Source: JAVSMW01 sp032027005 (lineage in GTDB: Bacteria; Bacillota; Thermincolia; Thermincolales; UBA2595). Taken from it: 64,000 bases of DNA. Of the stretch, positions 35,980 through 48,200 are shown in pieces (position 1 is the first letter of the stretch; every line of letters starts with the position of its first letter). The stretch lies in contig JAVSMW010000008.1 of NCBI GenBank assembly GCA_032027005.1, positions 1 to 64,000 of the forward strand, written 5' to 3'. The notes beneath the pieces were generated by a model. That model worked only from the letters and a program-made list of their open reading frames with translations. It was not told the DNA's origin and ran no database searches. The position numbers and the translations under genes are program-made.

Positions 35980-38055
35980 TCATTCTATCCCCAGCGCCTT
36001 AAAAACAGCATCCTCCGGGCTTGTGTAAAACGAAGTCTGGAATTTCGCAAACAGTTCCGAAGGTACCGTTCCAATATCAACAGCGGAAGACATGGGCAAT
36101 AGTATTTTCTTTGCCCCAGCGTCAAAGCAGACCTGCAATGTATTGGCAAGTTCCTCGACCTTGCTGATCGTGCCGCCGATGCTCATATTGCCCAGCACGC
36201 ACATTTGCGATTGAACCGGCTTGCGTAGCGACGCGCCACAGAGCGCCACAAAAGCGCAAAGCGCCAATTCCGGCGTCGAGCCAACGCCCTGACAGTCGGC
36301 GACGTGCATCAAGAAATTGTTGGTGTCAATGCTGATCGAACCGCTGATCATTTTCTTGTTGGCTTTGAAGTAGTTTTGCGCTGTTTTGAGGTTTTCTTTG
36401 GCCTCACGGTCGTAGCCAACCCCGGTGACTTCAAACTTGCCGTTGCCGCCCACAACCTCGGTTTCCAGTTTATAAACTCCCAGCATTCCAGTATCACCAC
36501 GGGCTACTGTATACACATGTCCGGGCTTGCTTTGGCCTTCGGGAATCAGCTTACCCGAACCTTGCTCCGGCACCGACACGAAATGCTCCTCAAAGCTCTC
36601 ATTGTCAAGATAGGAAAAATGGACATCGTAAAACTCCATGCCTCCTATCTTTTTAAGCTGTTCCTTGACTCTGCGGCGACCTTCCAGTGCGTATTGCAAC
36701 ACTTCAGCCACATCCTCTTTGCCGAACTCACCATGCGGATACAGCAGCTTGAGAAACCCGGATACGCTTTTGCGCACAGCAATCACATCGCGCTGGTTCA
36801 AATCACCGCCTAGCCGGAAATACCGTTCAATTGCGTCCCCAAAGGAACGCTTTCGCATTTCACGCAAAAACTCGGCCAGATAATCGGTAATAAAGCCGTA
36901 CTCGTTTGTAAAAAATTCCGGCCTCATTTTGGGAATCTCCCAGCCAGGCAGATAATAGTGCATCCTGTCAAAAAACGCGCTGTCGTAAGCCATCGCAGCA
37001 GGGAACGGATCAAACAAGTGGGATGTCTTCATCAGCACATCTACGCTTTGATTGATATTACCGACAAACACCATTGAGGCATTCGCATTCTTTTCTTCCT
37101 TTCCGCGTGCGAAAGAGCCAGACGCCATAAAGTCCTTCATAATCTGGATACCGTCTTTGTCCTTGAATGTGATGCCCGCAACTTCATCAAAAGCTACGCA
37201 ATCCCACATACCGACAAGTCCGATAGTCTTGTTGCCCATATTGTAAAACAGATTGGCAACGGTGGTTTGACCACCCGAAATCAAGATGGAGTTTGGGGAA
37301 ATCTCTTTGTAAATATGGGATTTTCCTGTCCCGCGTGGGCCAAGCTCACACAGGTTGTAGTTGTTCTCCACCAAAGGTACCATACGCTCCAGCATATGCC
37401 ATTTTGTCCGGTACTCAAACTGGGTGGGCTCCATGCCGACACTTCTGAGCAAAACATCAATCCACTCGTCTTTCGTGAATTGCTTTCTGCCGTCAAAAAA
37501 CTCCTGCATATCCATGTGTGGAAGCTGGATTGGAGTTAAGTCCTGTATCTCGAAAGGGCTGACACGGTTTTTCCTACTTCCCTTGGGCGCTTCGGTGTCA
37601 TACTCGTCGAAGCGGTCTTCCAGCCGGTTGTAATTCATGCGCAGAATACACCAGATACCGCCAGACAACAGTTTTTCATATTGTTTGATATAAACGTCGG
37701 CAACTAACACATTCTTAAGGTTCAGGTTGGAAAAAACCGCACGATAGGTATCACTTTCCGGGTCAAGTTTCGCTTCCACCTTATCAATGACAGTGTAGCT
37801 GCCCAATTCACGGATTTTGGACTTAATTTTTTCTGCTTCATCAGGGCGAACAAAGTTATCGGCCAGAACACTCTTGACGCGCTGAACGCCTTCTTCAATG
37901 CTGGCCTCATCGTTGGTGGCGCAATACATTCCCAGCAGGTATTCCAGCACATAAACCGGCACATTCGCGCCCTCTTTAATTTTTTTTGTCAGGTCCTTGC
38001 GGACGATCTTCCCCGCAAAAGCTTCCTGCAAAATGGTGTTCAGATTTTCGCCCAT
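35980..38055 (-). CDS. brxL: BREX protein BrxL (Lon-like AAA+ protein)
   Basis: The 691-residue protein has an N-terminal domain, an AAA+ domain with Walker A GPRGTGKSH (about residue 241) and Walker B VAFDEVAG (about 290), and a C-terminal Lon-protease-like domain (about 530-691) with GVGSTPELALCAF and GNMSIGGTISKVEEL. This is the BrxL of type 1 BREX phage defence, where it is required for restriction and binds DNA as a ring. It is the last gene of the minus-strand cluster, 17 bases after pglZ, and is intact. Confidence 0.93.
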   Translation of the reverse strand: MGENLNTILQEAFAGKIVRKDLTKKIKEGANVPVYVLEYLLGMYCATNDEASIEEGVQRVKSVLADNFVRPDEAEKIKSKIRELGSYTVIDKVEAKLDPESDTYRAVFSNLNLKNVLVADVYIKQYEKLLSGGIWCILRMNYNRLEDRFDEYDTEAPKGSRKNRVSPFEIQDLTPIQLPHMDMQEFFDGRKQFTKDEWIDVLLRSVGMEPTQFEYRTKWHMLERMVPLVENNYNLCELGPRGTGKSHIYKEISPNSILISGGQTTVANLFYNMGNKTIGLVGMWDCVAFDEVAGITFKDKDGIQIMKDFMASGSFARGKEEKNANASMVFVGNINQSVDVLMKTSHLFDPFPAAMAYDSAFFDRMHYYLPGWEIPKMRPEFFTNEYGFITDYLAEFLREMRKRSFGDAIERYFRLGGDLNQRDVIAVRKSVSGFLKLLYPHGEFGKEDVAEVLQYALEGRRRVKEQLKKIGGMEFYDVHFSYLDNESFEEHFVSVPEQGSGKLIPEGQSKPGHVYTVARGDTGMLGVYKLETEVVGGNGKFEVTGVGYDREAKENLKTAQNYFKANKKMISGSISIDTNNFLMHVADCQGVGSTPELALCAFVALCGASLRKPVQSQMCVLGNMSIGGTISKVEELANTLQVCFDAGAKKILLPMSSAVDIGTVPSELFAKFQTSFYTSPEDAVFKALGIE

Positions 38056-38072
38056 AATTGGTACCCGCCTTT

Positions 38073-40620
38073 CTAAAATTGAATGCTGCCGCCGAATACA
38101 AGGTCAATTACGAAGGGGATGCGCTCAATCTCAGTATTCACAAGCTCGTCTTCATCCTTCAAGATGAGATAGTATTCTTTGCTCTTGTCATACGCCATAT
38201 CTTTCAACGTAAATTTCTCTTTATAAGTCCGCTCATCCGGCTTCACACTGACGCTTTCGGCGATGATGATATTTTCGTTGGAAATCCGATTCCCAGCCAT
38301 ATCCACGAAATATGCCGTCACACGTAGCGGTAGATGTTTTTCATCAACCGGCTCGTTCTGGAAGAAGGTCAGATGCGTAATTACGCTGGTAATCCTGCGA
38401 GACAGGTTTGTCAGCCCAAGCGACACCTTTTTGGCGCTCATGGAGCGGCTTAGGTTCTTATCGCTCTTGAAACGGATCACCGGCATCACAACTTCTTGCA
38501 AGCTTGTCCCGCCATGAACATAACAACTTCCAGCGCCCTGTACTTTGAAACAGTTGGTGGAGCGTGGAATAGCGACATATAGGCCGGAGTCGTCATTCGT
38601 CAGATAGTCCATCGGAAAATTCTGTGTCCCTTGTTTTTCGATACTCTCTTTAGACAGTATGAACCTGCGCTTCGATTCGATGCCTGCCGCATCTTCTTTA
38701 GGCGTTTTATCGCGCTCTTGCAACGGCGTCCGGCGATAGATATAGCCGTGATCCGCCGTTATCAGGATATTAATAGCGCTGATGTCATTGCGTAACTTAC
38801 GCACAAGGCCGGATAGTTCCCTGAACGCCTTATCTGTCGCTTCAAACACTTCATGCTCAGTGGCGGCGTTGTCACCTCGCGCGTCAATCGCGTTGTGGTA
38901 AATATAGATGAGCTTCACGCCGGAGAACTTTTCCGACATCTGCTGTTTGTTCAGTTTCATCACATCGTCGTAGGCGATGGCAACGGATTCTTCTTTAACA
39001 AGCCGGAGTATCTTGCCCCGGTTTTCGGTGCCTTTTGCAGAGATACCGTCTATTTCAATATCAGCTTGATCGGTGATGGCAATGTGCTTGTGCGGCATAA
39101 GCGAAGCCATGCCTAACGCCGTATAGGACGGGATAACGCCCAGCATCACGTCCAGCTCGCTTACGCCCTTCTGCTCCCGATTCAGGATAGCATTCAATTC
39201 CACCGCCGACTCATAACGCAGGCCGTCTGATATGACAACGACCAGCCGTTCGTTGTCGGCAACAAAGCGGCGGGCGTATTTGTCATAGAAGCCTTGTTGG
39301 GGTGTTACGCCTGGCACCTGCCAGACGGTTTCGTCATCCCAAAACGTGCACCATTTCATGGATAGCTCGTTCAAATACCAGTTTGTATAGCTGTTTTCCA
39401 CCATTTCGCACAGTCTTGAAAAGCCATCTTGATTATCCAAGCGGTCGTAGCTGATAATGAAATGCCGATAGCTGTTATCCAGCTTGTAATAGGACTTTGT
39501 GTATTTGTCAAAGAATTCTGACGCAGACTTACCCGGCAATTCTTTGTACTTTTGCGCCAGTTCCAGATATTCACAGGCATAAAGCAACACTTCATATTCA
39601 TTTTTGCATTGAGGGTAATAACGCCGATTTTTACGGCTATGAATGATTTTGCGGTAATGCTCATACTCGCCGACGCCTTGTTCGACATATTCGCATATTC
39701 GGCTGATGATGCTATTGTCGAAATCTTCAAATGTATCACAATCCACGATCTCGTCAATTGTCCACTTGGACACGCGCGCGGACAGGCCCAGCTTTTCGCC
39801 TACAAATTCGGCCAGCTTGTTGTAATCGTCCCAGAGCTGACTGTTTTTCATAAAGTTGTCAACAATCACAAAGCAATTTGAATTGGCCGATACATACGTT
39901 TTGCCATTCCCTGGGCATATTTCCGTTGATGCTGTGTGAGAAGTGGCTGCACAAGAGCAGGATAGCCAGCTTTTCAAGACTCTGTTCCGGAAACTCGTAT
40001 CCATACGCCTTTTGTATCAGCGACCACAAAGCGTCTACATTGCCGAATTTGGAGATGCTGTCATAGACCGTGCTTTCTCCATTTACCATCTCAATCAGTA
40101 GCGTCCGCACAACATTGTCAAGGTTGGGCGCGGGCAGCTTGCAGAGCGTAGATAGAACACCAAGGTCGATTTTCGATTCGGTATAGGGTGCGAGGCCATA
40201 GCTTTCAAACTTCCTGCACCGCTCGCTGTTGCGGAAGAACAGCTTGTATTTTGCCACGACGCCGCGCAAAGCGCTGTCAATCTTGAAATTAAGCAGGTTC
40301 AGCGATGTTTCGTCGGTCGAAAATGTCTGGCTGTATTTGATAGTGTCGGTCAGCCAGTTCTCCCGGTTGTCTGGGCGCGGCAACGGCGAATAGACCAGCA
40401 GGTTGCTCGTCGTATCGGTTTCCTCTATGTAGAGCTTTACGGCAAACATGTTGTTGTCATAGAGCTTGATGATCTTCACATTCTCAAGCGACAGGTCGTC
40501 GATATCGTCAGCAAACACGCCTTCCTCATCGTACCAAAAGACGATGTTGCGGACGCTGCCCTGCGCAAGTTCGCGGGAAAACTGTCGTTCAAGCGATTTT
40601 TTCACTTCGGTTAGGTTCAA
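38073..40620 (-). CDS. pglZ: BREX protein PglZ, one frameshift
   Basis: About 849 residues encoded in two frames. The N-terminal frame starts at TTG 40620 (AGAGGTG just upstream); the C-terminal frame runs to 38073. They switch near 39895-39905, where one extra base lies in or beside a run of four identical bases; dropping it joins REWQN to the segment containing SANSNCFVIVDNF. The PglZ alkaline-phosphatase-like core is clear, with VVVISDGLRYESA and ADHGYIYRR, the metal residues of the superfamily. In BREX, PglZ works with PglX. The break may be a sequencing error or a real null. Confidence 0.9.
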
Positions 40621-40698
40621 AGATGCACCTCTATCAGATTATTAGCTTTCTTTTTATCAAGCTAATAAAGTTATAATAACTATTCCACACATTACCCC

Positions 40699-43600
40699 TC
40701 ACATCTTCGCCAGCAAGTCCATCGTTTCGATCTTGCCGTTATCCTTGGGCACTTTCACGCCTTGGAATTTCGAATAGTTGACCACAACGCCGTCGTCAAG
40801 ATCAAGTTCGATCTGCTGATGGGCTATGTGTGCTACCACCTGATCATAGACGCGGCATTCCTCGATTTTACCTTGCAGAGTTTCGATCTCCTTGCGGTAG
40901 GCAGCTTTTTCGCAGGCATTATCGGTTGAAACAGAAAGCATCTCCAGTCGCTTAATTTCTGCTTCGTACTTATGCTGGAGCGGATGCAGGTAATCGGTAC
41001 GCACCCGGGCAATGGTATATTTGTCGTAGCGGTGTAGGTAAACGAGAGCTTTGAATCCGTCCTTCTTTCCGCTTTCCAGCAGCCAATAGATAGGCCTCTT
41101 CTGGTATATCTTCACATGATCTTTGTAAAAATCGTTAAGGAAATAGCGGCGGATTTTATCCTTCGCTGAGCCGCCGCCGTTGGGATAGAGGGCGTTGGCG
41201 ATGAAGTTGAGGTTTTCGTCTATCGTTGCATCGCCGTACACAGTCCGGACAAACTCGGTGAAACGAACCACGATGTCGTCGTCAAAATAGTCGGCGCTGC
41301 CGATAGGTATGATGTTGTCGTCCTCCGGCAGGAAGGTTTTATAGCGCGACATGTCAAACTGTCCGCCCGCATATACAAGCCCTGGCTCGTCCAGACTATA
41401 CCGCCCGAACATGCAGCCCACGGCGTAAGAGATGAAGCTGCGAATGTCGCGGCCAAGGTCGGCTTTGCGGATGGTCACGTCCTTGTCCTCAACCTCCGGG
41501 GTGATTTCGTCCTGCAAGCCATAGATTTCGATGAAAATGCGGTTGAGTTCTTCTTCATTGGCTTTGAGCTTGGAAAATTGGGAATCGGTGAAGCGTTCCC
41601 ATGCATTATAAGCAAGACTAATTGGAGCAGCCTGCTTGCCATAATCAACAACAACGCCATCTTGCAGATCATCCGCGTATATCATGCTGTCCTGATTGAT
41701 TTCCTCGTTATGTTTAAATGCACAACAAGAGGATGCGTTTTGAAATCCCATGAGGTTTCAAAGCTATCCCAATCGGTGCGGGAAATGGAAATGCATTCAG
41801 TAACAATTGCTTCAACTGATTTACGACTTTTACCACAATCGAAAGGTAATGATAGTGTGTCATTAACATTTTGGTTAAGTGTTGGGTTCAATAACTTTAT
41901 AAGGACTTGTGCTACTTTTGTGTTAAGAAAACCCAAAACGGCCAAATCGCATTTATAGCCCGTATTAAAAATCGTCGGTGATGCGGAACTATATATAAAC
42001 GATTCTTCTTTTATTCTGAAAGCATTTACACTGGATGTTATTGCTCCCCATGTAATTCCCTCTTTATTCCAAAACTTTTTATTACATAAACCTCCGTGTC
42101 GATCGTAAAATTCGATGGCTTGCGGCGACCAATCAACTAAATCAATATTGTTTCCATACCATTTTATGTATTCGCCACCATTAGCATAGGGAATCCATCT
42201 TTCTCTATCAAAGATTTCCCACCATGTACGCACATATTTTTGGTTGTCATGAGTTTTGTTTCTACCACCAGAAAAAAATGATGAATTTAATTGGGGAAAG
42301 TTAAACATGCTGAAATTTCTCAACCAATACGCCACAGGTATACCTGGAATCTTCTTAAAATTTGATGTTGATGTACAATATAGATATCCACAGTTTGGAT
42401 TAGAAATTGCCTCTAACACTTTTTTACGCTGTACTTCCATACCTCCTCGAAAATCAGTCAGACGAAAATAAACACCTCTTGATTTTATAGGTGAGTTGTA
42501 AAGAACAAAAGAACAAACTGGTACAGTTGCTTCTTCAAATGCTGAATATTCAAATTGAATTAACGTTGTAATGTTTTTTTCAGAATAAATTAACTGACGC
42601 AATTTCTCGTAGCTTTGAATAAACATCCAAACATAGGGCGTAAACATGCCTATTAATGCGGACGCTTTTCCAAACATGCAACAACGCTCTATAAATGCAG
42701 CAAATGTGTCAGATTTGTTATCTGGATACTCCTTTTTCAAGTATTCTGATAATTTTCCGCACATACCACCGCTACCCATATACGGCGGATTCGTCACAAC
42801 CACATCGTATTTTTGCGACAGCACAAAAGCAACCTCAATCACCCTCAATCACCCGGTCCAGCAGTTCCACTTGCTCAAGCATCTCGGATTCTTCCATCGT
42901 CATCTGTCCGTAGGAATAGTCATGGATATATGCTTTCAAACGCACATAATCAATCTCGCGCTCGATTTTCATAGCGGAGCCGTATTCTTTTCCGTTTTCG
43001 AACAGCTTCACTAAATACATCAGGTCTTCGTGGCAGGCTTTCTTTTCGTTTTCAGTCATTTTCGCGCCAAAAAACTTATCCGAACCAGCCAGGTATGCCG
43101 AAATTGTTTCGGGGATGGCATACACATGCGCGTTCGGTATCGATTCCTGGCGGAAAAAGCGGCGGTTGTAACTGCGCGCCTTCATCATCAGCGCGAAATA
43201 GGCAAGCTGACCGGCTCGATCGTCGATGTCCAGCCCAAATATATTGTTTTCAAGGATCAGGTTCGGTATCTCGCGCTCGGCATAACCCTGGCTTAGGTAT
43301 ATCTGATAGAACACATCAAAAGCGTAGACGAGAATATGACCGCTGCCCATGCAAGGGTCTATCAGTTTAATACTTGTTATGTCGTAATTTTTATTACTCA
43401 TGCGCAGATGATAAAGTTGCTTCTTTACCTCTTCATCTTGTTCCGCTTCTTCAATGTAATACTTCCAATTGCTTTTCAAGCTCTGCTGCTTTTTCGTGAT
43501 AGATTTATCCTTGTCTTCGCCGAATGAGAAATTGCCAAAATCGACATAGTTAAAATCGAATGTCTTTTGTGTTTCAAGCTGTTCCAGCCACAACCGCCCG

Positions 43601-44412
43601 AGGCTGTTTTCCACCATGTATTTGACTATCCACTCCGGCGTGAAAAGCTGGGTGGCGGCGGGGATTGTTTCCTTGTTGATTTTGATGTTCTTTTTCAGCC
43701 CTGCAAATACCTCGTCCTTTTTCTCGGAGATGTAATACTGATACAGCCAACCAATGATCTGCACCTGATCGCGGAAATCATCCTCGGCGATGGCGTTCAC
43801 AAGGTCATGTACGATGCCGCCCTTAGTATACAAGGCGTCGGGCAGAAGCAATTCGGTATAGTCGTTTATCTTCTCGAACATCCCCGGCAGGATGGAAGAC
43901 AGCGCATTGCATTGGGAAATCAGAATATACTTATACAGCTTTTCAGATGCGTTATAGCTGGTATCGGCACGAAGTTCGGCTATTTTAGCCTGATCCACAT
44001 AATCAAGCCGTTCGGCCTCACGCATTGCGTCCGGCTCGATACGTCCTTTATCCACGCTGGAGAGGATGCGGATGCCGGAGGGCAAATAATCGTTGACCTC
44101 CATAAAGCGCAGTGCAATCAGACGGTTAAACCATGTATAGGCCACTTCTTCCATCACATGCTGATACGCCATTTCATTGTCCAAGCTATGGTCCAATGCG
44201 GCAAGCTCACCAATAAGCCGCAAACGCGCCTTTTCCTGTTCAGGGGACAGGAAGATGCCGTCTGCCCGTAAACGGTGGTAGGCTTCATCGGGCGGCAAAG
44301 CGCCGTCCTCAAAGTCCTCAAATATGTATAATTGAAACGCCTTTTGCCGGACGGCTTCAATGAGCTTCCTGCGCGCTGCTACGGCGTAATTTTTAATTGC
44401 AGTTTTGTCCAT
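40699..44412 (-). CDS. pglX: BREX adenine methyltransferase PglX, broken by a 10-bp duplication and a second frameshift
   Basis: Three frames together encode a full-length PglX of about 1230 residues, which methylates host DNA in type 1 BREX. The N-terminal frame (44412-42835) has SAM motif I LIDPCMGSGHILVYA; the middle frame has the catalytic NPPYMGSGGM; the last frame (to 40699) is the conserved C-terminal part with LNRIFIEIYGLQDE. The first break is a tandem copy of the 10-mer CTCAATCACC at 42834-42853: removing one copy restores the frame through DRVIEVAFVLSQ. The second break is near 41710-41735. ATG 44412 follows CAGGAGG. As read, the gene is off or a pseudogene. Confidence 0.93.
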
Positions 44413-44443
44413 CCCGATCCAGCCTCCTGATATATGCTATCAC

Positions 44444-45251
44444 TCAAATAATACGGATTGTTGTATTATCCTCAAGCTGCGCTTCCAGTTTGGCACGCAG
44501 TTCATCCAGCAGGCGTTCAATGTCCTGTTTGCTGGAAATCTGGTTTGTACCGCTAAACAATGTCTTTACGCTTACGGTTTTAGTTTTACGAATTGGTGTT
44601 ACCGGAGTTTTACCGTCGTCCCCAGCGGCCTTTACCGCAAGACGGGCTTCCTCGTCGTCAAAGCTTTGAATAAACCGTTGCTTCATGCGGTCGCTCTCGG
44701 TTTGCATGGCAATGGCTTCGTAAATGTTGTTGGCATGGGTAAGCCTGTCCAACAAAGCTTCAAAGTCAGTGCGGACTATTTCGGAGTACTTTTCCTTGAA
44801 TGAACGCCGCTCCAGATCGGCGTATGTGGCCTCTCTGTCCGCTTCAATGCTGGCACGGATAGGCTTGCATTCTTCCTCCAATAGTTGCACGAAGCGGGAC
44901 ATAAACTGTTCCACTAGATCCGGCAGCTTGTGGATTTCCGAATAGGGCGACTGCAAGCGGGTAATCTTCTCTATATCCTCCACCAGCTTGATTGTTTCGG
45001 GATCCAACACATAGGAGCGGTTGCCCTCATAAATGGTAAGCATGTGCAGGGCCTTATCAAACATAGGCCGCTGGTTCTTAAAGAACTTTTTGACATCCTG
45101 CACGTCTTCCTCGTAATCAAGCAAGGCGTCCTTTTCATCCTGCAGATAATCATAGAACGACTTGATGTCCTTGATGCGCTCGATCTGTTCCATCAGCTTT
45201 TTCCCGCTTTCCAACACCTGTTTGCCGGGATAGCGGGTATTGCCATACTCA
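44444..45251 (-). CDS. brxC: BREX protein BrxC, C-terminal part (rest unreadable)
   Basis: The visible 268 C-terminal residues are mostly charged helices (KSFYDYLQDEKDALLDYEED and similar) ending LEDNTTIRII, as expected for BrxC, the large ATPase of BREX. The stop is 31 bases upstream of pglX, the normal type 1 order. The remaining roughly 900 residues, including the P-loop, should lie in the N block that begins at 45252, so the ATPase motif cannot be checked here. Confidence 0.85.
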
Positions 45252-48200
45252 NNNNNNNANNCNNNNNTNCTNNCNNNNNNNCNNNNNNGCNNNNNGNNNN
45301 NTNNTNCNNNNNNNCNGNCCATCNNNNNNNCCNNGNNNNNNGNNNCNNCNNNNCNNNNNNNNNNNNNNNTNNNNNGNNTTNNNNNGTNGNNNNGNNGNNN
45401 NNNNNNNNNNNNTNNNCNCNNNNNNACNNNCAANNNNTNNANGNNTNNNNNCNTNGTNANNTANNTNNNTNNNNNNNNNTNNNNNGTTNNNNNNNNNNNG
45501 NNNGANNNNNNNNNCCNGNTTTNNNNNNNNNNNNANNNCNNNNNCNNNNNNNNNNNNNTNNNNNNNNCCNTNNNGNNNNNNGNNNNNNTGNTNNANNNNN
45601 CNANNNANNNNNGNANGNNGGTNNNNNNNTNNNNNNNNGNNNNNNNNNTNNNNNNNTNNNANANNNNCANNANGGNNNGNNNNNNNGGGTNNNNNNNNTN
45701 CNNANNTNNCNNNNNNANNNNNNNNTNNNNNNNTNNCANNNNNNCNNNCAGNNNTNNAGTANNGNNNNNNNNNNTANNNNTGTNNTNTNNNNNTNNNNNN
45801 NNNNNNTNCNNNANNNNCNTNNNNGNNNCGNTGNTCCGNNNGTNNNNCNNTNNTNNCNNGANGNNNNNNNNNNNNNNNNNNNNNNNNNTNTNNNNNNNNN
45901 TCNNNNNNNNGNNNNNCNGCNNCNNNNNNNCNGNNGNNNNNCNNTNNNNCNNTNNNNNNNTNTNGNNGTCNTNNNNNNNNNCNNNNNNTNNNTNNNNTGN
46001 NTTNCNNCNNNTNNNNGNNTNNANNTNNNNNNNTNNNTNNATTNCNNCNNTNNNNNNNNNANNGNNANANNGNNNNANANNNNNNNNNNNNNNNNGNNNT
46101 NNNNNNNNANNNNNGNNNNNNNNCNNNANNNCNGNNGNNCNNNNNNNNNNGNNNNNNNNNNTNNANNCNNNNNTNNNNNTTTNNNNNNNNNNGNNGNCGN
46201 NCGNNNNNNNNNNNATNANAGNANNANNNNNANNGNNNNNTNNNNCNNTNTNNNNNNNTNNNNNNNNNNNGCNNNNNNNNNNNNNNNNNNNNNNNCTNNN
46301 NNNNNNNTNNANNNNNNNNNNTNNNNNNNTNCNNNNNNNCNNGNTNNNNNNNNTNNTNNNCNNTNNNNNGNNNGNNANNNNGNTNNNCNNNTNNNNNNNT
46401 NNGNTNNTNNNCTTNTNNNCNNCNNANNGNNGNANNNANNNNNNTNNTNNCNTNNNNNNNNNNNTNNTNNNNNNNNNGNNNNNNNNNAGNNNNANNGTNN
46501 TNANGNTNNNNNGGNNNNNNNNNAGNNNNNTANNNANNNATNNANNNANNNNNANNANNTNNANNNNNNNAANGNNNTAANNCNNNANNNNNNCNTNNNN
46601 NNNTTNNNNNNNNNNCNNGNNNNNCNNNNNGNNTNTNNNNATNNNGNNATNNNNNNANNNTTCNANNGNNNGNNNNAANNNGTNNNANNNTNNCANNNTN
46701 NNANNNTNNNNNTNNNNNNNNNGNNTNNNGNNNNNCNNNNANNNANNNNNNNNCGNNCNNNNNCNNNNNNNNANNNGNNNNNCNGNNNNNNCGNNTNNNN
46801 NNNNNNNNNNNNNNNNNNNNNNNAANNNNNTANNNNNNNANNGNNTNNACGNNNNNANNNNNNNNNNNNNNNCTNNANAGCTNNNTNNCNGNNNTNNCNN
46901 NNNNNNNNGNNANNANGTNNTNANGTNTNNNNGNNTNNNNGNNNTATNNNNNNNNNANNNNNNCAGNNNNNNNNNCGNNNTNTNNNNNTNNNCNNNTNNN
47001 NNTNNCNTNATNNNCNNNNNNANANNNNNNNNANANNNTNNNNNCNNNGNGNCNAANNNNCNNNNNNNNNNNGNNNNNGNNNTNNNNNNNTNNNNNAGTN
47101 NNNGNNNNNNTGNCCNNNTGNNNNNNNNCANNNNNNNNNNCNNNNNNNNNNNNNNNNNNNNNNNNNNNTNNTNTGNNGNTTNNNNNNTNNNNNNNTNNNN
47201 NNNNNNANNTNNNNNNNNANNNCNNNACNNNGNNANANNNNNANATGNNNNNNTNCNNTTTNCNNNTNTNNTNNTNNTNTGNNNNNNNGNACNCNNNNNN
47301 CNNANGNGNNAANGTNTNNNNNNNNANTGNNNNNNNNNNNNNNNNNNNNNTNNANNNNNNNANNNNNGCNNNNNTNCNNNNTNTCGNNNNANNNNNNNAN
47401 NNNNNTNNNNTNNTNNNNNNNNNAAANNNNNNNNNNCNNNCNNNCATNCNCNNNNNNNNNGNNNNNNNNNNCNNTNNNGNNANNNNNNANANNNNCNNNC
47501 NTNNNNNNNNTGNCNNTCNNNNNNNNCAANNCNNNNNNNNNNGNNNNANNNNNNNNGNANNNTNNNANNNNNNTNNANANNNNCNTNNANNNNNNGNNNN
47601 TNNNNNNTTTNNNNNTNNNNNNNNNNNNNNNCGNNNNNNNNNNANNNNNNAACANNNNNNCNTNNGNNNNNGNNNNNNNGNNNNNNNGCNNNNNNNCNNN
47701 NNTNNGNNNNNNNGNNNTCNNNNNNNCNNANNNNCTNNNTGCCNTNNTNNNNTTNNNNNNNNNGCNNNNANGNNNNNANNNNNNNNNNNNNNGNANNNNN
47801 NGNTNNNNNNNNNNCNNNAAANCCNNANNNCCANNNNNNCNNTNNNNNGNTGNGNTNNTNNGNNNNNNNNCNNNAANNNTNNANNAANNTNNCNNNNNNN
47901 NNNTTNNGTNNNNNNNTNNNNNNNNANTNNNNNNNTNNNNNNNNNNNTGNAGNNNTGNNNNNNTNNCNNANNNNCNNNANNNNNNNNNNTNNNNTNNTNN
48001 TGNNNNNTNNNNNNANNTNNNNNNTNNNCNTTNCNNCNTTNCNANNNNTNNNNNAGNNNGNNANNNNNNNNNNNNNNNNNNTNCNNNANNNNNCCNNANN
48101 NCNNNNGTNNANTNNNNNNNNNANNNNNNNANNANANNNNNNNNNNNNNNNTNNCNNNNNNGNTNNNNNNNNNNTNNANGNNNNNNNNNNATNGGNNANN

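Noticed and set aside
43567..44271. 234-codon plus-strand frame opposite pglX
   Set aside because: Shadow of the PglX coding frame; no start context and no recognisable domain.
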